Origin: Pseudomonas lundensis
GTDB lineage: Bacteria; Pseudomonadota; Gammaproteobacteria; Pseudomonadales; Pseudomonadaceae
Assembly: GCF_002269125.1 (NCBI RefSeq)
Contig: NZ_NQKI01000001.1
Location: forward strand, 124,001 to 188,000
Direction of reading: 5' to 3'
Length of the DNA stretch: 64,000 nucleotides
Shown here in pieces: positions 1-8,601 of the stretch (position 1 is its first letter; every line of letters begins with the position of its first letter). The notes beneath the pieces are model-generated. The model had not been told where the DNA came from. It ran no database searches and saw nothing but the letters and a program-made list of their open reading frames with translations. A program made the position numbers and the translations under genes.

Positions 1-399
1 GGTGTCCCACGCGTGGCGGAATAAATCTTCGTAGCGCGGGTAACGTCCTTCGCGGGTTGGCCAACTGAGGATGAAGGCCGTGCAGATGTAGGTGATCACG
101 ACGGCGAAACAGGTCCAGCTACCCGTCAGCCAACTGCTGGAACGCCACTGCTCCCCACCCTCCCAGAACACCCAGGCACTGATGGCGCTCATCACGGCGG
201 TCAATCCGAGTACAAGCCAGCCGGTGCCGCGGTGACGCACGTTATCGCCCAGTAGCAGCAGGTTGATCCCGCCCACCAGCACCGCGGTCACGAGTGCGAA
301 CTTGATGCCGTTTTCGGTGATGGAGCGAGCGAGCCAGAGCAACACTCCCTGCACCAGACCAATGGCCAGGCAGGCCTTGATGGAGCGCGTAATGACCAT
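1..399 (-). CDS. DUF4153-type membrane protein (5' part only)
   Basis: The reading frame is open from an ATG at 399 to the window edge, giving the first 133 residues. It begins MVITRSIKACLAIG and shows at least four hydrophobic segments (about residues 5-22, 29-50, 58-76 and 92-110), so the product is an inner-membrane protein. The composition and short loops fit the DUF4153 family; this assignment is from recall of the family, not from a catalytic motif. An AGGGA sequence about 9 bases upstream serves as ribosome-binding site. The gene is divergent from the peptide cassette that starts at 679. The function is unknown and the C-terminal part lies outside the window. Confidence 0.7.
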   Translation of the reverse strand, partial: MVITRSIKACLAIGLVQGVLLWLARSITENGIKFALVTAVLVGGINLLLLGDNVRHRGTGWLVLGLTAVMSAISAWVFWEGGEQWRSSSWLTGSWTCFAVVITYICTAFILSWPTREGRYPRYEDLFRHAWDT

Positions 400-678
400 C
401 TTTCAAAATCCCTGTAAGGAAAGCACCCCGCCACTTTAAGGCGTAACCCACCAATCGCCTACACAAGCTGCGTTTATTAAAACGCCCCGGATATAAACAG
501 CGATTTAACCCTTACATAAGATGAAACTTACGCAAAAGCGGGCAATGCCCCACTTTATATAACATTGTTGTTTTTCATTAAGCAGCTAGTTTTAACCAAG
601 TCACTGAGCGAACACCGCAGTACTCAGCGACTGCACTTACGCACTGAAGTCACCCACTTTTAAGTAAGGAGCAATACG
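400..678. promoter_or_regulatory. AT-rich divergent intergenic region upstream of the small-peptide cassette
   Basis: These 279 bases separate the minus-strand membrane protein from the plus-strand 22-codon gene. The stretch from about 470 to 660 is richer in A and T than the flanking genes. It has TATA-like sequences around 556-562 but no pair of -35 and -10 hexamers that I can defend. It must hold the promoter of the cassette. A Shine-Dalgarno TAAGGAG lies at 665-671. I see no other gene. Confidence 0.5.
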
Positions 679-747
679 ATGAAAGCCATTACGCTGGAAA
701 CCAACAAAATCGCCAACCTCGCTTGTTTGGCGGTTACTCAGCGCTAA
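679..747 (+). CDS. 22-residue peptide, candidate precursor of a modified peptide
   Basis: An ATG at 679 lies 7 bases after TAAGGAG, the strongest ribosome-binding site in this part of the window. The frame runs 22 codons to TAA. The peptide begins MKAITLETNK and ends AVTQR. It has one cysteine (residue 16) and three threonines (5, 8, 20), and is not enriched in any single amino acid as an attenuation leader would be. It is followed by a hairpin (766-795), then by genes for a SagB-type oxidoreductase, an AurF-type oxygenase and an exporter. That order (short peptide, hairpin, modifying enzymes, exporter) is typical of ribosomally made modified peptides. I do not recognise the peptide. The precursor role is inference; a regulatory leader ORF is the alternative. 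Confidence 0.6.
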   Translation: MKAITLETNKIANLACLAVTQR

Positions 748-765
748 CGCAACGTCGCTGACTAT

Positions 766-795
766 GAAGCCGGGGACATCCGACACCCCGGTTTC
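766..795 (+). terminator. Hairpin between peptide gene and oxidoreductase gene
   Basis: A 10-base stem (GAAGCCGGGG paired with CCCCGGTTTC, one G-U pair) encloses a 10-base loop. The following sequence ATTACCTTCTC is only weakly U-rich, so it is probably a partial terminator or an RNA-processing and stabilising structure. It would let the short upstream gene be expressed at a higher level than the enzymes. Confidence 0.6.
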
Positions 796-825
796 ATTAC
801 CTTCTCAATTCAGAGCTGTTGATCC

Positions 826-1911
826 ATGCATATAAATCCTTATTTATTTATATTGGCCCGATCACCGCACCATATTGTCTGGAATTATGCCAATCACACC
901 CAATTTGAACTCGACTTCCATTACAGCAAACGATTAACCCAACTGATTACTTGCCCGGAACTGTTCGACCCTGACAACCGGATTGATCAAGACTTTTTAG
1001 CCGCGTCCATTATCACGCCGGATGAAATGCCGGTGCCTGAATGGGGCTGGGACGAACTGTCCATGATCTTTCATATCGGCACTAAAAACCTGCCGCAGGA
1101 ACACATCCCTCAAGATGTCCATGAATGGGCCTCGCAGTACCTGGCACATTGCAATGAGGTCCTGAATAGCCCGGCCCCTGCGCCCAACCGGGTCGACCCA
1201 CATAACGCGCCCCTGATTGCGTTACCCGTATGCAGGCCTGCCGACACGTTGAAAGGCACATTGTCGGCGGCGCTGCTCAACCGCAAAACCTCACGCGCCT
1301 TCACTGAGCAAAGCCTCACGCTTACCCAACTCAGCTCGCTGCTTTATCTGTCGCTGGGGTATCTCAACGAGCGCCGGGGCGAGGTCAACCCCACGCTCCC
1401 CTTGGGCATGGAGTCGCGCCGCAGCAGCCCTTCAGGTGGTGGGCTGAACGCGTGCGAAGGTTACGTCTATGTCCGGCATGTGAACGGCCTGAAACCCGGC
1501 ATTTATGCCTATTCAAGCGATCTGCATGCTTTGAGCCTGATCAACCCGCTGCCGGAAGAACCGCTGGGGCAACTGCTGTGCGGCCAACACTTCATCAACT
1601 CGCTGCCCGTGGGGTTATTCATTACTGCGCGCTTCGACAAGTTGTGGTGGAAGTACGAGCATTCTCGCGCTTATCGAATGGCCTACGTCGAAGCCGGGCA
1701 TATCTCTCAGACATTTCAGCTCGTCGCCACACAACTTGGGCTCAATACCTGGCTAACCGGCGCCCTGACCGATGACCGGGTTGAAGCACTGCTGGATATG
1801 GACAACAGTCCCGAACAGCCGCTGTTCTTTGTGGGTTGCGGCAAAGGTGACGGCCAAGTGCAGTGCCCGGAACTGGTCGCATTAATCAAGCAGGAGGAAT
1901 CGACGTTGTGA
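826..1911 (+). CDS. SagB-type flavin-dependent oxidoreductase (nitroreductase fold)
   Basis: This 361-residue protein has an N-terminal region of about 140 residues and a C-terminal nitroreductase-like domain. In that domain NRKTSRAF (152-159) and RRSSPSGGGL (198-207) match the FMN-binding elements of SagB/ThcOx dehydrogenases, and KYEHSRAYRMAYVEAG (276-291) is the usual conserved helix. Family members oxidise azolines to azoles in thiazole/oxazole peptides, or act in other peptide pathways. No YcaO cyclodehydratase is encoded nearby, so classical azole formation is not supported. The gene is first of three that overlap or nearly abut, and follows the 22-codon gene. The ribosome-binding site is weak, so its level may be kept low relative to the peptide. 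The substrate is unknown. Confidence 0.85.
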   Translation: MHINPYLFILARSPHHIVWNYANHTQFELDFHYSKRLTQLITCPELFDPDNRIDQDFLAASIITPDEMPVPEWGWDELSMIFHIGTKNLPQEHIPQDVHEWASQYLAHCNEVLNSPAPAPNRVDPHNAPLIALPVCRPADTLKGTLSAALLNRKTSRAFTEQSLTLTQLSSLLYLSLGYLNERRGEVNPTLPLGMESRRSSPSGGGLNACEGYVYVRHVNGLKPGIYAYSSDLHALSLINPLPEEPLGQLLCGQHFINSLPVGLFITARFDKLWWKYEHSRAYRMAYVEAGHISQTFQLVATQLGLNTWLTGALTDDRVEALLDMDNSPEQPLFFVGCGKGDGQVQCPELVALIKQEESTL

Positions 1912-2876
1912 GCGAATCCACGTCCCCGAAAAGGCTTGCCGCGAGCCCCCCATACACCTTGCCTGACTGGGACAACAAGGCCAGCGTGCGCCTGGATCGA
2001 ACACCTTACTCGCTGCCTGCCGACCTGGAATGTCAGCTGGGCGAGCGTCATTGGTTTGTACCCGCGTTCATGCCTTACCTCGACCACCCGGACATCGTGC
2101 AGGCAGGCCAGTCAGTTGCGCGGCGCCTTGAAGCCAATCAACTGGTGTATTTCCTCGACCACACCACGGTGCTGGAACACAAACTGGTGAACCGGGCGGT
2201 CGAAACCCTGATTCATAACGAACTTGGCGTTCACGTGCCCGCGGCGATGAAGAACGCGGCCTTGCAGCTTTATATCGACGAGGGCTATCACGCGCTGTTT
2301 TCCTGCCAGATCGCAGAACAGGTAGCCGACCTGTACGGGATAAACAACCGCTCGCGCCCCGCTCATCGTATCCAGCGCCTGCTGCATCAAATAGAGGTAT
2401 GCCGCCCGGCTGACAGGCCGTTGAACTGGTTTTTGATCGGCTTTGTGTCCGAGACGATTATTGCCAAAGAGCTGTTGGGCGCCATCCATGTACCGCTGGT
2501 TACCACTGTTTTGGACATGTTCAAAAGCCACCTGGGGGACGAAGCACGGCACAGTCGTTACTTCAGTGAAGTGTTCGCCCATGTGTGGTCACGGCTGGAT
2601 GACGTTCAACGCGCCCAAGCCTCGACACAATTACTGATCCTGCTTGGCATCTTTTTCGAGAGCGACACCCGCTGGCTCAAAGAAAGCCTCAGCAGTGTCG
2701 ACCTCAACCCTGCCACCATCGAGCAGATCACCACCCACTTGCAGCAACCCGCCGTTCATCAGCAGCGCGTGCGTGCGGGGTCCAAAGCCACAGTGCTGGC
2801 GTTGGCCAATGCCGGTTTTTTTAACTGTGATCACAATCGACGCCTGTTTATGAGTGCAGGGTTTATGGATGCCTGA
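1908..2876 (+). CDS. AurF-type di-iron oxygenase
   Basis: The GTG start at 1908 overlaps the stop of the previous gene (GTGA) and is preceded by AGGAGG at 1892-1897. An upstream in-frame GTG at 1863 lacks such a site. The 322-residue protein has Glu90, the pair Glu125/His128, Glu182, and His208/Glu212/His215 in HLGDEARH. The 35-residue gap from Glu90 to Glu125 and the 4- and 3-residue gaps in the last motif equal those of the seven metal ligands I recall for p-aminobenzoate N-oxygenase AurF. It is therefore predicted to use a di-iron centre to activate O2. AurF and CmlI oxidise aryl-amines. The substrate here is unknown, and by context it may be the product of the adjacent peptide gene. Confidence 0.85.
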   Translation: MSESTSPKRLAASPPYTLPDWDNKASVRLDRTPYSLPADLECQLGERHWFVPAFMPYLDHPDIVQAGQSVARRLEANQLVYFLDHTTVLEHKLVNRAVETLIHNELGVHVPAAMKNAALQLYIDEGYHALFSCQIAEQVADLYGINNRSRPAHRIQRLLHQIEVCRPADRPLNWFLIGFVSETIIAKELLGAIHVPLVTTVLDMFKSHLGDEARHSRYFSEVFAHVWSRLDDVQRAQASTQLLILLGIFFESDTRWLKESLSSVDLNPATIEQITTHLQQPAVHQQRVRAGSKATVLALANAGFFNCDHNRRLFMSAGFMDA

Positions 2877-4062
2877 AACCCCCGCAACCCGACCGGGACT
2901 GGCGATTGTGCTGTTGCTGAGCATGGTGGTGCTCGGGGTGTTCCCGCTGGATGTGGTGTTGCCCTCATTTCCCGCCCTGGCTGACTTCTTTGAACGAACA
3001 CCGGGCGATATCGCACTGTCCATCAGTCTGTTCGCTATCGGTATTTCACTTTCACAACTGCTCATAGGCCCGCTTTCAGACCGCATCGGGCGCAAATCCT
3101 TGTTGCTTGCCGGGATGGCTTTGTCGATTCTGGGCGCGGCGGGTTGCGTACTGTCCACCCATTACACGGGATTCCTGTTTTTTCGGTGCATGCAGGCCGT
3201 CGGGTGCGGGTGCTTTGTGTTGTCTCAAGCCTTGATTCAGGACCTGTTTATAGGCAAGCAACGTGACCAGTTGCGCATCCTGATGGTCACCGCCAGCGGG
3301 CTGGCGATTTCGCTTTCGCCCCTGGCTGGCACCGTGCTGCAAGAGGCATTCGACTGGCCCGGGAGCTTCGGGGTGTTCATTGCGCTGGGTTCAATCGTAT
3401 GGGCCATGGCGTGGAAGCACTTAAGAGAAAACCCTGCTCGCAAGCCTTCGACCCTCGGCCTGCTGAAGGCGTACGCCATGGTGTGCCGCAATCCCACGTT
3501 CATCAGCTACTGGTTGATAGCGGCCATCGCGTTCGCCTGCCACTTTTCATTCATCGTCATTTCACCCTTGTTGTTTCTGGAACAACTGCACCTGTCCAGC
3601 TACACCTACTCACTGATTTTGCTGGTGTATGGCGCGGCCTATGTCGGCGGCGGCGTGTTGGCTCACGTCCTCGGCAAACGCATCAGGGCGAACTGGCAGA
3701 TCATTACCGGGCTGTTGTTGATCGTCCTGGCAGGGGGGTTGATGTGGCTGCTGCACCGCCATACGGGCTTGACGGTTTTTAACGTGTTGCTGCCCATGAT
3801 TGTCTGCACCACGGGCATCACCCTCGCCCGGCCAATTGCCACCTCGCGGGCCATGGACGTTTTTCCTGATCTGGCAGGCACTGCGTCGTCAGCCGGCAGC
3901 GCGCTGATCTTCATCTGCGGCGGGGTTGTCAGTGCCTGGGTCAACCTCAGCCCGGCCAGCCTGCAAGTGACACTGGCGATCACCTTTATGGCGCTGGGCC
4001 TGATTGCGTTGGGCCTGATCTTGTCCACTCGCCGACGCCAGCGCGCACAACACCCTGCATAG
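2869..4062 (+). CDS. Major-facilitator exporter of the DHA1 (Bcr/CflA-like) type
   Basis: This 397-residue protein has about 12 hydrophobic segments and the MFS motif A GPLSDRIGRK at residues 67-76. The ATG at 2869 overlaps the end of the oxygenase gene by 8 bases and is preceded by CAGGG, so the two are translationally coupled. A GTG at 2854 is a less likely start. DHA1 transporters of this type export drugs and small natural products by proton antiport. As the last gene of the cassette it is the likely exporter or self-resistance pump for whatever the two redox enzymes make. Confidence 0.85.
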   Translation: MPETPATRPGLAIVLLLSMVVLGVFPLDVVLPSFPALADFFERTPGDIALSISLFAIGISLSQLLIGPLSDRIGRKSLLLAGMALSILGAAGCVLSTHYTGFLFFRCMQAVGCGCFVLSQALIQDLFIGKQRDQLRILMVTASGLAISLSPLAGTVLQEAFDWPGSFGVFIALGSIVWAMAWKHLRENPARKPSTLGLLKAYAMVCRNPTFISYWLIAAIAFACHFSFIVISPLLFLEQLHLSSYTYSLILLVYGAAYVGGGVLAHVLGKRIRANWQIITGLLLIVLAGGLMWLLHRHTGLTVFNVLLPMIVCTTGITLARPIATSRAMDVFPDLAGTASSAGSALIFICGGVVSAWVNLSPASLQVTLAITFMALGLIALGLILSTRRRQRAQHPA

Positions 4063-4297
4063 CCCCCTCCTCTGTGGCCCGTGTGTCAGGCCCATTCCCT
4101 CCGCACGCCAGCCGTGTAGAATCGACGCATTCATCGCCAATCATCCCCGGCGGGTTTATGAGCTCAGGCCCAGACGCGCGGCGATCCCGCAGCGTTAACG
4201 GCAGCTTGCTGACACGTAGTCATTTTCTGTGTTGTCAGTCAGCAATTAGAAGCTCACTTCCCTGTTTGTTACCTGATTAGCCGCCCGGAGTTGCTCC

Positions 4298-6145
4298 ATG
4301 CCTGACTATCGTTCGAAAACCTCCACCCATGGCCGTAACATGGCCGGTGCCCGCGCTTTGTGGCGCGCCACGGGGATGAAAGATGCCGACTTCAAGAAGC
4401 CGATCATCGCCATTGCCAACTCCTTTACCCAATTCGTGCCGGGCCATGTGCACCTCAAAGACATGGGCCAACTGGTCGCCCGCGAGATCGAGCGTGCAGG
4501 CGGCGTCGCCAAAGAATTCAATACCATCGCGGTGGACGACGGCATCGCCATGGGCCATGACGGCATGCTCTATTCGCTGCCAAGCCGCGAGATCATTGCC
4601 GACTCCGTGGAATACATGGTCAATGCCCACTGCGCCGACGCCATCGTGTGCATTTCCAACTGCGACAAAATCACCCCCGGCATGCTGATGGCCTCGTTGC
4701 GCCTCAACATCCCGGTGATTTTCGTCTCCGGCGGGCCAATGGAGGCGGGCAAAACCAAGCTCGCCAGCCATGGTCTCGACCTGGTTGATGCCATGGTGAT
4801 AGCAGCCGACTCCAGCGCTTCTGACGAGAAGGTTGCCGAGTACGAGCGCAGCGCTTGCCCGACGTGCGGTTCATGCTCCGGCATGTTCACCGCCAACTCG
4901 ATGAACTGCCTGACTGAAGCCCTCGGTTTGGCACTGCCGGGTAACGGCTCGACACTGGCCACCCACAGCGACCGCGAACAACTGTTCCTGCAAGCGGGCC
5001 GTACCATCGTCGACCTGTGCCGCCAGTACTACGTCGAGAACGACGAATCCGTACTGCCGCGCAACATCGCCAACTTCAAGGCCTTCGAAAACGCCATGAC
5101 GCTGGACATTGCCATGGGCGGCTCGACCAACACCATCCTGCATTTGCTGGCCGCTGCCCAGGAGGCCGAGATTGATTTCGACCTCAAAGACATCGACCGC
5201 CTGTCACGCCACGTGCCGCAGCTGTGCAAAGTGGCGCCGAACATTCAGAAGTACCACATGGAGGACGTACACCGCGCTGGCGGGATTTTCTCCATCCTCG
5301 GCTCGCTGGCCCGTGGCGGTTTGCTGCACACCGACTTGCCGACTGTGCACAGCAAGACCATGGCCGACGCCATCGCCAAGTGGGACATCACCCAGACTGA
5401 CGATGAAGCCGTGCACACGTTCTTCCGCGCAGGCCCGGCCGGCATCCCGACGCAAACCGCGTTTAGCCAGTCAACCCGCTGGGACACGCTGGACGACGAC
5501 CGCGAAAACGGCTGCATTCGCAGCGTCGAACACGCTTACTCCCAAGAAGGCGGGCTGGCCGTGCTGTACGGCAACATCGCGCTGGATGGTTGTGTAGTGA
5601 AAACCGCCGGGGTCGATGAGTCGATTCACGTGTTCGAAGGCAACGCCAAAATTTTCGAAAGCCAAGACAGCGCCGTGCGCGGCATCCTCGCGGACGAAGT
5701 GCAGGCGGGCGACATCGTGATCATTCGCTACGAAGGCCCGAAGGGCGGGCCGGGCATGCAAGAGATGCTCTACCCCACCTCGTACCTCAAATCCAAGGGG
5801 CTGGGCAAAGCCTGCGCCTTGCTGACGGACGGCCGCTTCTCGGGGGGTACGTCGGGCCTTTCCATCGGCCACGCCTCACCGGAAGCCGCTGCCGGTGGCG
5901 CAATTGGCCTGGTACAGGACGGCGACAAAGTCCTGATCGACATCCCGAACCGCTCGATCAATTTGTTGGTCAGCGACGAAGAGCTGGCGGCGCGCCGCGT
6001 CGAGCAGGACAAAAAAGGCTGGAAACCGGTCGAAGTGCGTCCACGCAAAGTCACCACGGCATTGAAGGCATACGCCTTGCTCGCCACCAGCGCCGACAAG
6101 GGCGCGGTACGTGACAAAGCCTTGCTGGACAAACTGGTGCCGTAA
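4298..6145 (+). CDS. ilvD: Dihydroxy-acid dehydratase
   Basis: The 615-residue protein matches the full length of IlvD, which dehydrates 2,3-dihydroxy-isovalerate and -methylvalerate in valine and isoleucine synthesis. The Fe-S cluster motifs are visible: [10 protein letters not shown] with Cys122, and [12 protein letters not shown] with cysteines at about 187, 190 and 193. [17 protein letters not shown] near the C-terminus is the conserved active-site segment. It is a single-gene unit with a terminator just after it. The 235-base region before it holds a small stem (TGCTGAC/GTCAGCA at 4207-4244) and no gene. Confidence 0.97.
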   Translation: MPDYRSKTSTHGRNMAGARALWRATGMKDADFKKPIIAIANSFTQFVPGHVHLKDMGQLVAREIERAGGVAKEFNTIAVDDGIAMGHDGMLYSLPSREIIADSVEYMVNAHCADAIVCISNCDKITPGMLMASLRLNIPVIFVSGGPMEAGKTKLASHGLDLVDAMVIAADSSASDEKVAEYERSACPTCGSCSGMFTANSMNCLTEALGLALPGNGSTLATHSDREQLFLQAGRTIVDLCRQYYVENDESVLPRNIANFKAFENAMTLDIAMGGSTNTILHLLAAAQEAEIDFDLKDIDRLSRHVPQLCKVAPNIQKYHMEDVHRAGGIFSILGSLARGGLLHTDLPTVHSKTMADAIAKWDITQTDDEAVHTFFRAGPAGIPTQTAFSQSTRWDTLDDDRENGCIRSVEHAYSQEGGLAVLYGNIALDGCVVKTAGVDESIHVFEGNAKIFESQDSAVRGILADEVQAGDIVIIRYEGPKGGPGMQEMLYPTSYLKSKGLGKACALLTDGRFSGGTSGLSIGHASPEAAAGGAIGLVQDGDKVLIDIPNRSINLLVSDEELAARRVEQDKKGWKPVEVRPRKVTTALKAYALLATSADKGAVRDKALLDKLVP

Positions 6146-6165
6146 CTCGCCTCGCTCTACCCAAC

Positions 6166-6191
6166 AATCCCGGCCATGTGCCGGGATTTTT
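6166..6191 (+). terminator. Intrinsic terminator of ilvD
   Basis: A perfect 9-base stem (AATCCCGGC with GCCGGGATT) with a 5-base loop is followed directly by a short T run, 20 bases after the ilvD stop codon. Confidence 0.85.
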
Positions 6192-6193
6192 AA

Positions 6194-6568
6194 TGAACGG
6201 CCAAAAGATGTTCACCCTTGCAACGAAGAGCATCCGGAAAAGATGTGCCCTGCCTGGCATGCTCTGGATTGAAAGCTCATCGTCAGTTCTTTGTTTGAAT
6301 TTCAGGAATCCCTCGACCGTGCGCTTACGTTCCCTCTGACGACACGTCAACGCAGCGCCGATTTCTGAGTCGTCTGACGCATAGCCGCTATGCTTCTCTA
6401 TAAGCGACACGAGAGGCACAAACAACCTTCGCACTGTCGACAGTCTTATGCCTAAATCAAAGGTAGTCATTCCAGAACGGTATATTTCTAGCTATATCAA
6501 CCTGTTAGCATTTCCGGTTCGAAATTGTTACATCCCAAGACTGGTACAAGTCGCCCCTCGGAGCTTTC
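6194..6568. promoter_or_regulatory. 375-base gene-free region upstream of tcyP
   Basis: No convincing gene is present on either strand. A perfect palindrome GCATAGC-C-GCTATGC lies at 6379-6393, followed by a TATAAG-containing segment. An AT-rich part at about 6455-6535 probably holds the tcyP promoter. A minus-strand open frame that spans this region runs into ilvD and does not look coding. Confidence 0.4.
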
Positions 6569-7960
6569 ATGAATTACCCGCTGATCCTCAATCTGCTGGT
6601 GTTCCTCGCGTTGCTGTTCGGCTTGTCGCTGACCCGCCACACCGCGTGGAGCCTTGCTAAAAAAGTCCTGCTGGCGCTGGTTGTCGGTGTGATTTTCGGT
6701 CTTGGTTTGCACTTTATCTATGGTGCTGAAAACCCTACCCTGAAAACGTCCATCGGCTGGTTCGATCTGGTTGGCAGCGGCTATGTGCAGCTGCTGCAAA
6801 TGATCGTGATTCCGCTGGTATTTGCGTCGATCCTGAGCGCCGTGGCGCGGCTGCATAACGCGTCGTCGTTGGGCAAGATCAGCTTTTTGACCATCGGCAC
6901 CCTGCTGTTTACCACCATGATCGCAGCGCTGGTGGGCATCGGCCTGACCAACCTGTTCGGCCTCACGGCTGAAGGTCTGGTGGCGGGCGCTGCGGAGATG
7001 AGCCGCCTGCAGATCATTCAAAGCGATTACGCAGGGAAAGTGGCCGACCTGAATGTGCCGCAGTTGCTGCTGTCGTTTATCCCGCAAAACCCGTTTGCCG
7101 ACCTGGCCCGCGCCAAGCCGACGTCGATCATCAGCGTGGTGATCTTCGCTGCATTCCTGGGCGTTGCCGCGCTGCAACTGTTCAAGGATGAGCCGGAAAA
7201 AGGCAGCAAAGTGCTCAATGCCATCGACACCCTGCAAGCCTGGGTGATGCGTCTGGTACGTCTGGTCATGAAACTGACCCCGTACGGCGTGCTGGCGTTG
7301 ATGACCAAAGTGGTGGCTACGTCGAATTTGCAAGACATCATCAAACTCGGCAGTTTCGTGGTGGTGTCTTACATCGGTCTGGCGCTGATGTTCGTGATTC
7401 ACGGGCTGATCGTGTCATTGTCCGGGGTCAACCCGCTGCGTTTCTTCCGCAAGGTCTGGCCGGTGCTGACGTTCGCGTTCACCAGCCGTTCAAGCGCAGC
7501 CAGCATTCCGTTGAGCATTGAGGCGCAAACCCGTCGCTTGGGGATTCCGTCGTCCATCGCCAGCTTTGCGGCCTCGTTTGGCGCGACCATCGGTCAAAAC
7601 GGCTGTGCCGGTCTGTACCCGGCCATGCTGGCCGTGATGGTTGCCCCGACCGTGGGCATCAACCCGCTGGACCCGCTGTGGATTGCGACGCTGGTGGCGA
7701 TCGTGACGTTGAGTTCAGCCGGTGTGGCGGGCGTAGGCGGTGGCGCAACGTTTGCCGCGCTGATCGTACTGCCCGCGATGGGCCTGCCCGTGTCGCTGGT
7801 GGCGTTGTTGATCTCGGTTGAACCGCTGATCGACATGGGCCGCACAGCCCTGAACGTGAGCGGCGCCATGGTGGCCGGTACGGTGACCAGCCAGATCATG
7901 AATGAGACGGATAAAGCCATCCTGGCTGAAGACGATCATGGTGAGCTGGCGCACGCGTAA
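6569..7960 (+). CDS. tcyP: L-cystine transporter TcyP (dicarboxylate/cation symporter family)
   Basis: The 463-residue protein closely resembles Escherichia coli YdjN/TcyP over its whole length, for example [52 protein letters not shown] and [17 protein letters not shown]. These helical-hairpin and unwound-helix motifs bind substrate and Na+ or H+ in this fold. The ATG at 6569 is preceded by CGGAG. The protein should import cystine across the inner membrane as a sulfur source. It stands alone and ends in a hairpin shared with folA. Confidence 0.95.
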   Translation: MNYPLILNLLVFLALLFGLSLTRHTAWSLAKKVLLALVVGVIFGLGLHFIYGAENPTLKTSIGWFDLVGSGYVQLLQMIVIPLVFASILSAVARLHNASSLGKISFLTIGTLLFTTMIAALVGIGLTNLFGLTAEGLVAGAAEMSRLQIIQSDYAGKVADLNVPQLLLSFIPQNPFADLARAKPTSIISVVIFAAFLGVAALQLFKDEPEKGSKVLNAIDTLQAWVMRLVRLVMKLTPYGVLALMTKVVATSNLQDIIKLGSFVVVSYIGLALMFVIHGLIVSLSGVNPLRFFRKVWPVLTFAFTSRSSAASIPLSIEAQTRRLGIPSSIASFAASFGATIGQNGCAGLYPAMLAVMVAPTVGINPLDPLWIATLVAIVTLSSAGVAGVGGGATFAALIVLPAMGLPVSLVALLISVEPLIDMGRTALNVSGAMVAGTVTSQIMNETDKAILAEDDHGELAHA

Positions 7961-7972
7961 GGTTTGAACCTT

Positions 7973-7997
7973 GCCCCTCTCCCATAAGGAGAGGGGC
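7973..7997. terminator. Bidirectional hairpin between tcyP and folA
   Basis: A perfect 10-base stem (GCCCCTCTCC with GGAGAGGGGC) with a 5-base loop lies in the 49-base gap between two converging genes. There is no long T run on either side. Confidence 0.7.
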
Positions 7998-8009
7998 TTC
8001 AACGTCTGC

Positions 8010-8522
8010 TTAAGCCCTTTCCCACACTTCAAAACTGAACGCCGGCTTTCCGTCTTCAGCTGCATGCGGTTCATTCGACACCAATGTCCACTGCGACTGA
8101 TCAAATTCTGGAAACCAGGCATCGCCTTCCGGGCTCAGGCCCACACGCGTCAGGTACAACCGGTCGGCATCCGCCAGCCCCTGGGTGTACAGCTGCGCAC
8201 CGCCAATCAACATGACTTCGCTGACACCTTGTTCAAGTGCCCAGGCTTGTGCGCGCGCCACTGCGTCCTCAAGGGAGGGGAATACTTCGGCACCTTCAAG
8301 TTGCAACCCGGTCTGACGACTGACGACAAGGTTCAACCGGCCCGGCAACGGGCGGCCCAGCGAATCCCAGGTTTTACGCCCCATGATGATGGGCTTGCCG
8401 AGGGTGGTGGCCTTGAAATACTTGAAATCCGCCGGCAAATGCCACGGCATGCTGTTATCGACGCCGATCACGCGGTTTTCACCGAGGGCTGCGATCAGGC
8501 TGAGGGGGAGTGTTTTTTTCAT
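8010..8522 (-). CDS. folA: Dihydrofolate reductase
   Basis: The 170-residue protein starts MKKTLPLSLIAALGENRVIG. It shows the substrate and cofactor motifs Trp27, LPADF (Asp32), KPIIMGRKTWDSLG and GGAQLY. It reduces dihydrofolate to tetrahydrofolate with NADPH. The ATG at 8522 gives the usual family length; the open frame upstream of it adds non-conserved sequence. Its partner enzyme, thymidylate synthase, is encoded 13 kb away at 21.3-22.2 kb. Confidence 0.96.
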   Translation of the reverse strand: MKKTLPLSLIAALGENRVIGVDNSMPWHLPADFKYFKATTLGKPIIMGRKTWDSLGRPLPGRLNLVVSRQTGLQLEGAEVFPSLEDAVARAQAWALEQGVSEVMLIGGAQLYTQGLADADRLYLTRVGLSPEGDAWFPEFDQSQWTLVSNEPHAAEDGKPAFSFEVWERA

Positions 8523-8601
8523 GGCGGCGAGGATACCAGAGCGACCCGCGCCCGCAGTACCCCGTCCGGCGCCGCAGCGGTTATGCTCTTGGCTCACTTG
8601 A

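Noticed and set aside
1863..1907. Longer start for the di-iron oxygenase at GTG 1863
   Set aside because: The GTG at 1908 has an AGGAGG site and overlaps the previous stop; the extension is out-of-frame sagB sequence.
4206..4244. Possible attenuator before ilvD
   Set aside because: Only a 7-base stem with a long loop is present, with no leader peptide rich in Ile, Val or Leu codons and no T run.
6051..6470. 139-codon minus-strand frame spanning the ilvD end and the intergenic region
   Set aside because: It overlaps the ilvD 3' end and its terminator. The intergenic half has no homology I recognise and no good start.
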